Source: a virus
Strand: one strand, 5' to 3'
Length of the DNA: 64,000 bases
Virus record (IMG/VR): IMGVR_UViG_3300023178_000009
Location: 62,001-126,000 of that record
The notes under the pieces were generated by a model, which ran no database searches, was not told the DNA's origin, and saw only the letters and a list, made by a program, of their open reading frames with translations. Shown here in pieces: positions 30,914 through 39,930 of this stretch. Position 1 is the first letter of the stretch. Each line of letters begins with the position of its first letter. The position numbers and the translations under genes were made by a program.

Positions 30914-31815
30914 TGCCAAAAGCTTTGTTAATTATATCTGGACTTGCAGTAAAAAGTGAAAAATCTGATTATCAAAAAGGTTTTCGAAATATCACCGAAA
31001 ACATAATTCGTTATAATCATGCATTTGATTTTGAAACAAGATTTTGTTTAGAAAATGATGTTGTTACTGGTAGCATAAATCCACAGAAACAAAACTCCGA
31101 ACACGACTTTGAAAAGATAAAAGATTTTTACGAAGGCGCTACACTTAATTCAATTTATAATATGAAATCTATTAATGTATGTAGTTATAAAAACTTTCCT
31201 CAAAGATATATAGCAACACATCAGATGCCATATCAAAGGCTCAAAATTTTAAATGAAGAGATTGACTTCGAGGCCTTTGATACAATTGTATATGTAAGAC
31301 CTGATGTACATATTACTGGTCCAGTTCATTTACACGATCATAAACATAATAATTTTACCATTTATCATAGCTATGGTGGCGGAGGACCTTTTCATGGTGC
31401 GGATTATGATTATATGTGGATTGGCGGTCCAAAACCTTTTAAAAAGTTTTTAGATTTATGGGTAAGTAATCCGCTTATGTCGGACGATGACTCAAAATAT
31501 ATGAAGTATATGGATAAAGAAACAGTAGAAAGACTTCATGAACAATATGGTTTAAAACCTTTACTTTATCATTATCCCGAATTGTTTGATCAAGAACTGA
31601 CAGGCGAACTAAAAGAATTTATTAAAGTTGAAATTCATTGTTTAAATTGTGTCTTAGAACTCGAAAAAAATGATATGAATTTTGCTTTAAGTTTCCAAAA
31701 ATTTGGTGAGCTCGCTTTATTAGATAGTGCACCCAATACACCAGAAGAATTGATGCAAATTTATGACCATCATAAATTGGATATAGAACCTTTACGACGG
31801 GATCCAACATGGTAA
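30913..31815 (+). CDS. Putative glycosyltransferase-like protein
   Basis: A 300-residue soluble protein. The stretch FDTIVYVRPDVHITG matches IVRVRYDIVVNR-type strands in two downstream genes, so the three form a related set. An R-x-D strand of this kind occupies the place of the DxD strand in several uncharacterised phage glycosyltransferase-like families. HSYGGGGPFHGADYDYMWIG follows as a likely substrate loop. The gene is AT-rich and begins a five-gene glycan-type insert between the membrane protein and uvsX. Confidence 0.55.
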   Translation: MPKALLIISGLAVKSEKSDYQKGFRNITENIIRYNHAFDFETRFCLENDVVTGSINPQKQNSEHDFEKIKDFYEGATLNSIYNMKSINVCSYKNFPQRYIATHQMPYQRLKILNEEIDFEAFDTIVYVRPDVHITGPVHLHDHKHNNFTIYHSYGGGGPFHGADYDYMWIGGPKPFKKFLDLWVSNPLMSDDDSKYMKYMDKETVERLHEQYGLKPLLYHYPELFDQELTGELKEFIKVEIHCLNCVLELEKNDMNFALSFQKFGELALLDSAPNTPEELMQIYDHHKLDIEPLRRDPTW

Positions 31816-32291
31816 TTATTGCCCATAGAGGAAATACTACCGGTCCTAATTCAGAAACAGAAAATTTACCATCGCATATTGATAGAATATATCATCAATA
31901 TGGATTTCATAGTGAAATTGATTTATGGAGAGTATATGATAAGGCTACTGGTCCTTCGTTATTTTTAGGACACGATTATCCACAACATCAAGTTGACAGT
32001 GATTGGTTACGAATGAGAAGCAACATACTTTGGATTCATTGTAAAAATATTGAAGCACTAGCAATGTTTCAAAATCATCCATATGGTAAAGACTTTAATT
32101 ATTTTTGGCACGAAGAAGATGCTTATACACTCACATCGAAAGGATGGATATGGGCATATCCTGGCAAAAAAGTACCTGATAACGGTCCATTTAAATCAAT
32201 TGCAGTCATGCCTGAAGTGACTGGAATGTCACATAAAGATTTGATTTGCTTTAACGGTGTGTGCACAGACTATGGTGTTAATTATCTATGA
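31809..32291 (+). CDS. GDPD-like (glycerophosphodiesterase-fold) protein
   Basis: A 160-residue protein opening with IIAHRGNTTGPNSETEN, the His-Arg loop of glycerophosphodiester phosphodiesterases, then EIDLWRVYD and FLGHDYPQHQ with the second catalytic His. It is shorter than full GDPD enzymes (about 250 residues), so it may be a minimal TIM barrel or cut at the end. Similar proteins occur near sugar-phosphate genes in phages and bacteria. It overlaps both neighbours. Confidence 0.65.
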   Translation: MVIIAHRGNTTGPNSETENLPSHIDRIYHQYGFHSEIDLWRVYDKATGPSLFLGHDYPQHQVDSDWLRMRSNILWIHCKNIEALAMFQNHPYGKDFNYFWHEEDAYTLTSKGWIWAYPGKKVPDNGPFKSIAVMPEVTGMSHKDLICFNGVCTDYGVNYL

Positions 32292-33643
32292 TCAAACTTA
32301 TATTATTTGATTTAGATGGCGTGCTCATCGATGCGAAAGATATTCATTATCGAGCCTTGAATCAAGCGCTTGGTAAGTACTACAATATCTCGCATGATGA
32401 GCACCTCAATATATATGATGGTCATAAAACACGTAAAAAACTTCAGATGCTATCTGAAGCAAAAGGTTTGCCACTTGAACTGCATGATGAAATCTATAAT
32501 AGAAAACAAGCTATCACACAGCGTGAGATATGTAAATTAAAACCAAGTAACGCTATTGTTAAATTATTTCGGCAGCTGATAGACGATGATTATAAAATTG
32601 GAGTATGCTCAAATAGTATTCGTCAAACCGTATTAACAGCTCTCGCTAAATCACAACTCATTGAGTTTTGTTCGGTTATTATATCAAATGAAGATGTAAA
32701 AAATAGTAAGCCTCATCCTGAAATGTATTGGAAAGCCATGTCAATTATGGGTGTGCTGCCCGAAGAGACAATCATTGTGGAGGATTCGCCACCCGGGATA
32801 TTAGCAGCAGAGAGATCACGCGCTAAATACATTCGAGTGACTTCTCCAATTGAAGTAAATATAAGTAATATATTACCTCAAATTACTGGTGAACCGATAG
32901 TATATAAATGGAAAAATAAAAATATGAATGTATTGATACCTATGGCCGGTGCTGGATCTAGATTCGCAGAAGCCGGCTACACATTTCCAAAGCCTCTAAT
33001 TGATGTCAATGGTCAACCAATGATCGAGCTTGTTGTCGATAACATTGGTATCGAAGCTAATTACATTTTTGTCGTACAGCGCGAGCATCGCGATCTATAT
33101 AATCTCGATACGATGCTTGGTCTAATTGCACCGGGCTGTAAGATTGTTGAAGTGGATGGTATTACTGAAGGAGCCGCCTGTACAGCTTTACTTGCGAAAG
33201 AATATATTGATAACGACGAACCTCTCTTCATTGCAAACAGCGATCAATATGTAGAATGGGATCCGATTGAGTTTATGTATTCGATGCAAGAACGTCAGTT
33301 AGATGGAGGTATGGTTTGTTTTAAATCGCGCCATCCTAAATGGTCATATGCTTCGGTTGATCTGAGATCTAATCTTGTGACAGCTGTTGCAGAAAAAGAT
33401 CCGATCAGTGACTGTGCAACTGTTGGTTTCTATTATTGGAAAAAAGGATCTGACTTCGTTAAATACACTCTCGAAATGATTGACGAAGATGAACGAGTAA
33501 ACGGAGAATTTTATATTTGTCCAGTTTTTAATCAAGCTATCGCTGATGCAAAGAAAATCGGTGTGACAACAACACAAAAGATGTGGGGTCTTGGTACTCC
33601 TGAAGATCTCGAATATTACTTAGAACACAAGGAGCAAAAATGA
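32288..33643 (+). CDS. HAD phosphatase fused to sugar nucleotidyltransferase
   Basis: A 451-residue bifunctional enzyme. Residues 1-205 are a HAD phosphatase of the beta-phosphoglucomutase type (LFDLDGVLIDA, CSNSIR, KPHPEMY, IVEDSPPGILAA). Residues about 215-450 are a sugar-1-phosphate nucleotidyltransferase (IPMAGAGSRFAEAGYTFPKP, FIANSDQYVEW, GEFYICPVFNQA). It probably produces an activated sugar after trimming a sugar phosphate, feeding the nearby glycosyltransferase-like proteins. An internal ATG near 32925 lies at the domain boundary and could allow separate translation of the second domain. Confidence 0.85.
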   Translation: MIKLILFDLDGVLIDAKDIHYRALNQALGKYYNISHDEHLNIYDGHKTRKKLQMLSEAKGLPLELHDEIYNRKQAITQREICKLKPSNAIVKLFRQLIDDDYKIGVCSNSIRQTVLTALAKSQLIEFCSVIISNEDVKNSKPHPEMYWKAMSIMGVLPEETIIVEDSPPGILAAERSRAKYIRVTSPIEVNISNILPQITGEPIVYKWKNKNMNVLIPMAGAGSRFAEAGYTFPKPLIDVNGQPMIELVVDNIGIEANYIFVVQREHRDLYNLDTMLGLIAPGCKIVEVDGITEGAACTALLAKEYIDNDEPLFIANSDQYVEWDPIEFMYSMQERQLDGGMVCFKSRHPKWSYASVDLRSNLVTAVAEKDPISDCATVGFYYWKKGSDFVKYTLEMIDEDERVNGEFYICPVFNQAIADAKKIGVTTTQKMWGLGTPEDLEYYLEHKEQK

Positions 33644-34563
33644 AAGTCTTAGTTTTATTTTCAGGTGAAACTAGGTGTGTCTCTCAGGCAAAATTAGATA
33701 ACATTAGTGCAATGTTTAATGGATACGATATAAAATATACCACGTGGGATGACGATCCTATGGCAAATGCGCCGTGGATGCATGCCACATATCCACAACC
33801 AAAAGTAGGATATAATTGTGAAAAGCATATTATTGAGGAATGTTTAACATCTCTACGTGAATTTGGAGGAACATATCCATCTAAAATAAGTGAGTTTGAA
33901 GAAAAAAGAGGTGCACTCCATTTTTTACTTACCGGTGGTCGAGTCAGAGGTAGGAATAGATTTAAACAAGTTTTAGCTCATATTGCCGCATATAATGAAT
34001 TTGCTCTTGGACAAGATTATGATATGGTTATTCGAGTACGATATGATTTAATCGCAGACGAATCAAAATATAATGCCATTCATATAGATCCGATGTCAAC
34101 TGAAACTATGTCGTTTCATGATCTTGTAACAAAATGTTATAATGAACACGCCCATTGCGGATTAGGATATTATTTTGATGTTCCAAACTGGATTCGAATT
34201 GCCACACAGGTTGATTACAATCCTGAAATTCATCCACCAGCAGATAAAGTAGCTCTCATTAAAATAGATTATTCTGATCACAAAAGCTATGCATGGGGTT
34301 TAGGTGATCTTATTATTATTCATCCAAATAATTATTTAAGAGTTGATTTTGTAAATGAAAGAATAGCAGCAAAAACTCAGTCAGGCGGTGAAGGCGGTTG
34401 GGGTCCATTGTTGGCTCAACCAACAGGTAATCAATATCATTATAGTGTTTTTAATAGTATAGATCTTCATCACGAACCTGAATATATTGAACAATTAATC
34501 AATGTTCACAACAATAATTATACAAAATTTTGTACTAAACATGGAATCGTAGACGACAGATAA
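33640..34563 (+). CDS. Putative glycosyltransferase-like protein
   Basis: A 307-residue soluble protein with KVLVLFSGETRCVSQAKLDN at the start and YDMVIRVRYDLIADESKY in the middle. The same layout (hydrophobic first strand with SGxxR, central RVRYD strand) recurs in the next gene, pointing to paralogues. This fits uncharacterised phage glycosyltransferase-like families. The gene is AT-rich and overlaps the fusion enzyme by ATGA. Activity is inferred from context. Confidence 0.55.
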   Translation: MKVLVLFSGETRCVSQAKLDNISAMFNGYDIKYTTWDDDPMANAPWMHATYPQPKVGYNCEKHIIEECLTSLREFGGTYPSKISEFEEKRGALHFLLTGGRVRGRNRFKQVLAHIAAYNEFALGQDYDMVIRVRYDLIADESKYNAIHIDPMSTETMSFHDLVTKCYNEHAHCGLGYYFDVPNWIRIATQVDYNPEIHPPADKVALIKIDYSDHKSYAWGLGDLIIIHPNNYLRVDFVNERIAAKTQSGGEGGWGPLLAQPTGNQYHYSVFNSIDLHHEPEYIEQLINVHNNNYTKFCTKHGIVDDR

Positions 34564-34564
34564 T

Positions 34565-35539
34565 ATGAAAACAGCTGTAATATTCTCGGGACTAGTCCGA
34601 GGTGACTATGAAACGGCCATTAAAAATTTTAAAAGGTGTTTCGATCCTGACACAACTGATTTTTTCTTTGTGACTTGGGATTTTCCAAAGAAAAGTAAAA
34701 AATGGCAAAAAGAAAGTACACGTGAATATTATCCATTTATTAATAGATATTATAAGCAACCGAAAATATCGTACTTTCCAAACAAGGCGGTATGGACAAA
34801 ATACGCACGTGTTTGGAGAATTCTAAAAGAAAATGATTTCGATGTCAAGGGAACTTTACCGCCGGGGGTAATTAGAAATAGACCAGATGATGTTGTTATA
34901 GAAGAAATGAGAGGTGGACTGAATAATCGTGTTGTTCAAAAAAACCAAACTAAACAGCACTTAATTCATGCATATGCAGTTAGAGATCTTATCGATAAAT
35001 CAAAATATGATGTTATAGTTAGGGTACGCTATGATATCGTTGTAAATCGTAATCTTAAATATATGATGCCATTTTATCTTAAGACTTGTTTCGATACAAA
35101 AACTCCTATAGGATTTCACACATATAATAATGATAGTGTTTATGGATTTTTAAGTGGCACACCTGATTTAAAATTTAGATTATCATCAGATATGCATGAT
35201 TTTGTAATTATACATAGAGCTGATATGTTTGATCCTGAACATGTTATCTATAGAAACGAAAATCATAATTTAGAAATTGCCGAAGGTGGTTGGTGGCAAA
35301 TTATATGTGATCCATACGGTGTTCAACCATATATTGTAAATAACATGATAAGATTAACAGCTCAAGGTTTAGATGAAAAAATCTATCTTGAAAAAGAACG
35401 AGCTAAACCATCATGGACATATGAGTCAATACATGGATGTAAAGAAAATATGAGAATGATGTATGGATCGATCGCAGATAAAGTAAAGGAAGGCGAAAAT
35501 AACAAACCAACCGCACATGGAAAAATTGTACGATCATGA
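34565..35539 (+). CDS. Putative glycosyltransferase-like protein, paralogue of previous
   Basis: A 324-residue protein starting KTAVIFSGLVRGDYETAIKN and carrying YDVIVRVRYDIVVNRNLKY, the same two landmarks as its upstream neighbour. It is basic overall and AT-rich, with AGA as a frequent arginine codon. It closes the glycan-type insert before the HELEH protein and uvsX. Donor and acceptor are unknown. Confidence 0.55.
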   Translation: MKTAVIFSGLVRGDYETAIKNFKRCFDPDTTDFFFVTWDFPKKSKKWQKESTREYYPFINRYYKQPKISYFPNKAVWTKYARVWRILKENDFDVKGTLPPGVIRNRPDDVVIEEMRGGLNNRVVQKNQTKQHLIHAYAVRDLIDKSKYDVIVRVRYDIVVNRNLKYMMPFYLKTCFDTKTPIGFHTYNNDSVYGFLSGTPDLKFRLSSDMHDFVIIHRADMFDPEHVIYRNENHNLEIAEGGWWQIICDPYGVQPYIVNNMIRLTAQGLDEKIYLEKERAKPSWTYESIHGCKENMRMMYGSIADKVKEGENNKPTAHGKIVRS

Positions 35540-35853
35540 AATTTAAAGTACTTAAAAATCAAAAATGGTTATTTTGGGCCGGAGGTATGGTAATATATCC
35601 ATACGTTATTTTTAACATGCGACAACCTGGTCGTCGTATCTTCAAACACGAATTAGAACATTGTTATCAGATACAAAGTATGGGTGTGTGGGGATTCTAT
35701 TCTTCATACATTCTTAAATTCTTTCGATATGGATATCGCAAACATCCATATGAAATAGAAGCATACGAATACCAGCGTGAGCCATTGACAGAAATTGAAG
35801 AGAGGTGGTATAAGACAGGTCTTATTGATCTCGATAATCAATGGCTCCCATAG
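35536..35853 (+). CDS. Small HELEH zinc-peptidase-like protein
   Basis: A 105-residue protein with a zinc-type motif (FKHELEHCYQIQ, HExxH with Glu as the catalytic base) and a later HPYEIEAYEYQ that could give the third ligand. The Trp-rich N-terminus (QKWLFWAGGMVIYPYVIF) may touch the membrane. It resembles the minimal peptidase-like SprT protein at 14903 in logic but not in sequence. It starts by ATGA overlap and is followed by the uvsX promoter. Confidence 0.65.
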   Translation: MKFKVLKNQKWLFWAGGMVIYPYVIFNMRQPGRRIFKHELEHCYQIQSMGVWGFYSSYILKFFRYGYRKHPYEIEAYEYQREPLTEIEERWYKTGLIDLDNQWLP

Positions 35854-35855
35854 CA

Positions 35856-35884
35856 TTTACTTTTCCAACGTTTTAGTGTAGAAT
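35856..35884 (+). promoter_or_regulatory. Promoter, TTTACT-N17-TAGAAT class
   Basis: TTTACT (35856-35861) and TAGAAT (35879-35884), 17 bases apart, in the 66-base gap before uvsX. The surrounding TAGCATTTACTTTT is shared with the primase promoter at 55488-55501. Confidence 0.75.
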
Positions 35885-35919
35885 ATATTAAATATCAACC
35901 TGCGTGGAGAATACTATAC

Positions 35920-36981
35920 ATGAGCGTACTCGCTAAACTAAAGAAGAACTCAACAATCAAAGATACGTCAATCCTGACTGAATCCAAGTTCTTCACACAA
36001 AAAGACATGATCCCTACCGCCATCCCCGTTATCAATGTAGCATTGAGTGGTAGATTGGATGGTGGTCTCACTCCTGGCCTTACGATGTGGGCTGGTCCTT
36101 CTAAACACTTTAAGACTGCGTTTAGTCTACTCATGGCTAAAGCATATATGGACAAATATGAAGATGCAGCACTTTTATTCTACGATTCAGAATTTGGTAC
36201 TCCACAATCATACTTTGATTCTTTCGGAATCGATGGCGATCGTGTACTCCATACCCCTATTACTGATGTTGAACAATTAAAGTTTGATATCATGAAACAA
36301 CTCGATCAGGTCGATCGTGGCGATAAGCTGATCGTCATTGTCGACTCCATCGGTAACTTGGCTTCAAAGAAAGAAGTCGAAGATGCACTTAACGAGAAAG
36401 CAGTGGCAGACATGTCGCGAGCTAAGCAAATTAAGTCGCTGTTTCGTATGGTGACTCCTCATCTCACCCTCAAAGATATCCCTATGGTAGTAGTCAATCA
36501 TACCTATAAAGAAATGTCTTTGTTCCCTAAAGATATTGTTGGAGGCGGCACTGGTTCATACTACTCAGCTGACAATATCTACATCATCGGCCGTCAACAA
36601 GAAAAAGAAGGTAAAGATGTTGTTGGATATAATTTCATCATTAATGTGGAAAAATCAAGACATGTACGTGAGAAGGCGAAAATCCCTGTTACTGTTACTC
36701 ATGACGGCGGCCTTTCTAAGTGGAGCGGGCTTCTCGACATTGCTATGGATGGTGGTTTTGTAGTGAAGCCATCGAATGGTTGGTATCAGCGCGTCGATAC
36801 ATCAACAGGTGAATTGGTTGGTACAAAGGTAAGAGCCAAAGATACAGATACAGCTGATTTCTGGATGCCTATACTTACAACTTCTGGTTTTGCAGATTAT
36901 GTAAAGAATAAGTACTCGGTAGCTCATTCATCTATTATTAAAGACGAAGAAATAGAGGATTTCTTGACTAATGAAGTTTGA
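35920..36981 (+). CDS. uvsX: UvsX RecA-like recombinase
   Basis: A 353-residue RecA-family protein. Walker A is GPSKHFKT (59-66), which is the UvsX form; Walker B lies in LIVIVDSIGNLAS, and VVVNHTYKEM plus GGGTGSYYSADNIYI cover the L1/L2 DNA-binding region. It forms filaments on ssDNA and drives recombination-dependent replication. The acidic tail IEDFLTNEV is typical. The 3' end overlaps an oxygenase gene by 11 bases. Confidence 0.95.
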   Translation: MSVLAKLKKNSTIKDTSILTESKFFTQKDMIPTAIPVINVALSGRLDGGLTPGLTMWAGPSKHFKTAFSLLMAKAYMDKYEDAALLFYDSEFGTPQSYFDSFGIDGDRVLHTPITDVEQLKFDIMKQLDQVDRGDKLIVIVDSIGNLASKKEVEDALNEKAVADMSRAKQIKSLFRMVTPHLTLKDIPMVVVNHTYKEMSLFPKDIVGGGTGSYYSADNIYIIGRQQEKEGKDVVGYNFIINVEKSRHVREKAKIPVTVTHDGGLSKWSGLLDIAMDGGFVVKPSNGWYQRVDTSTGELVGTKVRAKDTDTADFWMPILTTSGFADYVKNKYSVAHSSIIKDEEIEDFLTNEV

Positions 36982-37459
36982 AGTTCTAGATAATTTTCTA
37001 AGACCTAATGAAATAGAATATATTACTCATATTGTAATGAACAACCTAACATGGCTGAGCAATGGAAAAGGTGGTTGGGCTCGCGATGGTGATTGCAACA
37101 TTGCCGCATGGAATAGCTATTTGAAAATGGAAAATGAATTTGAAAATGATTATTCTAAAGATTTATTATCAGTATTCAATGGTTTTTTTGAAGTCTTCGG
37201 TCATCCTAGTCAAGCAAGAGTAATGTGGGCAGAAAGAACTGTAGAAAAAATGCTTGGTGATTTTCATACTGATTCACTAAACAAGCATAAGGTTGGTATA
37301 TTTTATCTAACAACATGTAATGGGACAACAGACTTTGATGGTGTATCTATAGAATCGAAGAGAAACAGATTTTTACTTTTTGATGGTGATATGAGACATA
37401 GATCAACATCAAATACTGATACTAACGAACGAATCGTAATTCATTTTTTATGGGAATAA
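36971..37459 (+). CDS. 2OG-Fe(II) oxygenase
   Basis: A 162-residue oxygenase of the prolyl-4-hydroxylase-like group. DFHTDSLNKHKVGIFYLTT gives His99-x-Asp101 and the following strand; LLFDGDMRHRSTS gives the distal His; ERIVIHFLW the Arg strand. It sits between uvsX and gp41 with overlaps on both sides and is AT-rich, so it looks like cargo set into a core operon. Substrate unknown. Confidence 0.8.
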   Translation: MKFEVLDNFLRPNEIEYITHIVMNNLTWLSNGKGGWARDGDCNIAAWNSYLKMENEFENDYSKDLLSVFNGFFEVFGHPSQARVMWAERTVEKMLGDFHTDSLNKHKVGIFYLTTCNGTTDFDGVSIESKRNRFLLFDGDMRHRSTSNTDTNERIVIHFLWE

Positions 37460-37536
37460 CAACATTTTTATTGTATGTACTTTTTATTATTCTTGGAGTA
37501 ATATGGTGGTATATTAAAGGTGAGGATGATGTATGA
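37450..37536 (+). CDS. Membrane microprotein between oxygenase and gp41
   Basis: A 28-codon frame overlapping the oxygenase end and linked to gp41 by ATGA. The product is one hydrophobic helix (FLLYVLFIILGVIWWYI) with a short acidic tail. It may mainly serve translational coupling to gp41. No homologue is known to me. Confidence 0.5.
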   Translation: MGITTFLLYVLFIILGVIWWYIKGEDDV

Positions 37537-38936
37537 CTGATATTTCAATAGAAGATCTTATCTTCTCAAGTCTCGTTCATAACGAAGATTATATTCGTAC
37601 GACGTTGCCATATATTAAACCAGAATACTTTGTTAATCATGAGTATCGTATCATCTTTGGTTTAATCGAAGAACATTTTACAAAATACAATGTCGCACCT
37701 ACACAAGCAGCACTAAAGATTGAATTGGACGATTTGCAACTCAATCAAGATTCATATGCCGAAGCTGTACAACTAATTGGTCGATTGCAAAAACAAGACA
37801 CTGACTATGATTGGTTGGTGAAACAAACCGAAAAGTATTGTCAAGACAAAGCAATCTATAATGCCATCATGGAATCTATTCAGGTTATCGATGGTAAAGT
37901 CAAAGATAAAGATAAAGGTGCGCTGCCTCAGATCCTATCTGATGCGCTTTCGGTATCCTTTGATCAACATATTGGCCACGATTTTCTTGAAGACTATGAG
38001 GCTCGATATGACTTCTATCATAAAGTTGTAGAGCGTGTGCCATTTGACATCGAATATCTGAATAAGATCACTCGAGGTGGTGTTCCTCGTAAAACACTTA
38101 ATGTTATCTTGGCTGGTACTGGTGTTGGTAAGACGTTGATGATGTGTCACTTCGCTGCAGCTAATCTTATGGCTGGTAAGAATGTATTGTATATTACATT
38201 AGAAATGGCCGAAGAACGTATCTCAGAACGTATCGATGCAAATCTAATGTCCATACCATTGAACGATTTGGAGACATACCCACGCGAAACCTATCAGACC
38301 AAAATACAACGAATACGGAACAAGACGTCTGGTAAATTGATCGTGAAGGAGTATCCTACGGCATCTGTTGGGTCTGGTCATTTTAGACATCTCCTGAATG
38401 AACTGAAAATGAAAAAGAAGTTTATACCGGACATTATCTATATCGATTATCTAAATTTATGCACATCATCACGTATTCGTGGTGGCGCGAATGTTAATAG
38501 TTATACATTGGTGAAAGCCATAGCAGAAGAACTAAGAGGACTTGCAGTTGAATACAATCTCCCGATCTTTACCGCAACGCAGACAAATCGTACAGGCTTC
38601 ACGTCGTCGGATGTGGGGCTTGAAGACACGAGTGAATCATTTGGATTGCCCGCTACTGCGGACTTTATGTTTGCCGCCATATCTTCAGAAGAACTTGAAA
38701 GCCTCGGCCAGCTCCTCATCAAACAACTCAAAAACCGATATAACGATCCTGGCCTCTACCGAAGATTCGTAGTTGGTGTAGATCGAGCTCGAATGAAGAT
38801 ATATGATGTAGAACAGAATGCACAGGAAAACGTTGGACCTGATATCGATGATAAACCAATCATGGATAGCAGTGCATTCGGTGAAAGATTGAAAGCAGAA
38901 AAATTTGATAGGAATGTATTTGACTCATGGAAATGA
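37533..38936 (+). CDS. 41: Replicative DNA helicase (T4 gp41, DnaB family)
   Basis: A 467-residue hexameric helicase. The N-terminal domain begins ISIEDLIFSSLVHNEDY; the RecA core has Walker A AGTGVGKT near residue 195, LYITLEMAEERISERID (H1a), Walker B IIYIDYLNL and the H3/H4 segments LPIFTATQTNRTGF and KNRYNDPG. It unwinds the parental duplex 5'-3' with gp61 primase. T4 gp41 has about 475 residues, so it is full length. The stop overlaps a small gene. Confidence 0.96.
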   Translation: MTDISIEDLIFSSLVHNEDYIRTTLPYIKPEYFVNHEYRIIFGLIEEHFTKYNVAPTQAALKIELDDLQLNQDSYAEAVQLIGRLQKQDTDYDWLVKQTEKYCQDKAIYNAIMESIQVIDGKVKDKDKGALPQILSDALSVSFDQHIGHDFLEDYEARYDFYHKVVERVPFDIEYLNKITRGGVPRKTLNVILAGTGVGKTLMMCHFAAANLMAGKNVLYITLEMAEERISERIDANLMSIPLNDLETYPRETYQTKIQRIRNKTSGKLIVKEYPTASVGSGHFRHLLNELKMKKKFIPDIIYIDYLNLCTSSRIRGGANVNSYTLVKAIAEELRGLAVEYNLPIFTATQTNRTGFTSSDVGLEDTSESFGLPATADFMFAAISSEELESLGQLLIKQLKNRYNDPGLYRRFVVGVDRARMKIYDVEQNAQENVGPDIDDKPIMDSSAFGERLKAEKFDRNVFDSWK

Positions 38937-39100
38937 AGAAGATCGTGTATGAACACTGGAAAACTGGTGATCATCTAACCTGTATAGGTACTATTGCGCA
39001 TGATAATCCACAAAGTGATAGAATAGTTATACGTGAACCTGATGGAACTTTCGAAGATATTATTAAAAAAACAATAGTGAGTATTGAAGATTATGTTTGA
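38933..39100 (+). CDS. Small hypothetical protein after gp41
   Basis: A 55-residue frame beginning by ATGA overlap with gp41 and ending inside the next gene. The product (MKKIVYEHWKTGDHLTCIG start) appears beta-rich, perhaps a small OB/SH3-like domain. No family is recognised. The chain of overlaps supports it as a real gene. Confidence 0.6.
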   Translation: MKKIVYEHWKTGDHLTCIGTIAHDNPQSDRIVIREPDGTFEDIIKKTIVSIEDYV

Positions 39101-39665
39101 ACCAATATTCCTATGTAATAAATTTGTGACAACACTTGAATTTGATAATGTACAACTTGCTAAAGATGTTTTAGAATTAAAAGATGATAAAGCTTTTAAA
39201 GATCCGAAGCATACGTTTTTCGAAGATAGTGATTATCCAACAACAAAATTAGGTAAAAAACTAATATCAGCAGTTGATCAAGTTATAAAAGAAAATATAC
39301 ATTCAGGATTTTCTACTCAACAAAAATGGTCTCATATTATTAATCCGGGTGAATCTACCGGACCACATCAACATAGCGATAGACAGAATCCTATGGCTCT
39401 ATCTTGGGTATATTATGTAGATGCTGACGATAGTACTGGTGATCTTATCTTTAGTATGATGGCAGAAAAACGAAGAGTGATTGATTATGTGATTCCTGAA
39501 ACAGGTAAGCTTGTTATTTTTCCTGATTGGATAACACATTATACTCAAAGAAATACGAGCGATAAAATTAGAATTTCAGTGAGTGGAAATGCATACGTAT
39601 CTGATTATGACCTTTTAGGGGATGGACAAAACTTTTGGACAGTTTATGGAATTGGAGATGATTGA
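39093..39665 (+). CDS. Putative 2OG-Fe(II) oxygenase
   Basis: A 190-residue member of the putative 2-oxoglutarate oxygenase group common in marine phages. GPHQHSDRQNPMALSWVYYV gives an H-x-H/D type iron motif and strand, GKLVIFPDWITHYTQRN gives the distal His and DKIRISVSGN the Arg strand. The ATG at 39093 is chosen as the first after the overlap. The gene is AT-rich and lies in an oxygenase-rich stretch downstream of gp41. Confidence 0.75.
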   Translation: MFEPIFLCNKFVTTLEFDNVQLAKDVLELKDDKAFKDPKHTFFEDSDYPTTKLGKKLISAVDQVIKENIHSGFSTQQKWSHIINPGESTGPHQHSDRQNPMALSWVYYVDADDSTGDLIFSMMAEKRRVIDYVIPETGKLVIFPDWITHYTQRNTSDKIRISVSGNAYVSDYDLLGDGQNFWTVYGIGDD

Positions 39666-39930
39666 GTACAAATATAATGAACAGCAACTAATCGATGAAC
39701 TAAAAGCATATGTTGATCAAACTTATGATGAACACTATGCACAAAACAAAGTTCAGACCACAGAGTTTGTTATTGATGCCGGTCATGGTGAAGGATTTTG
39801 TTTGGGAAATGTGATTAAATATACTCAACGTTATGGTAAAAAAGAAGGTAAGAACCGAAAAGATCTACTTAAAGTTCTTCACTACGCACTTATTGCATTG
39901 CACGTACATGATTTAACAAATGAAAAATGA
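39658..39930 (+). CDS. DUF3310/SaV-like phage protein
   Basis: A 90-residue protein with the DUF3310 signature: EGFCLGNVIKYTQRYGKKEG followed by LLKVLHYALIAL. The family is sometimes labelled phage nucleotide kinase, without firm proof. The ATG at 39658 overlaps the previous stop; an in-frame ATG at 39646 is an alternative start. It is encoded among oxygenase genes downstream of gp41. Confidence 0.75.
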   Translation: MIEYKYNEQQLIDELKAYVDQTYDEHYAQNKVQTTEFVIDAGHGEGFCLGNVIKYTQRYGKKEGKNRKDLLKVLHYALIALHVHDLTNEK

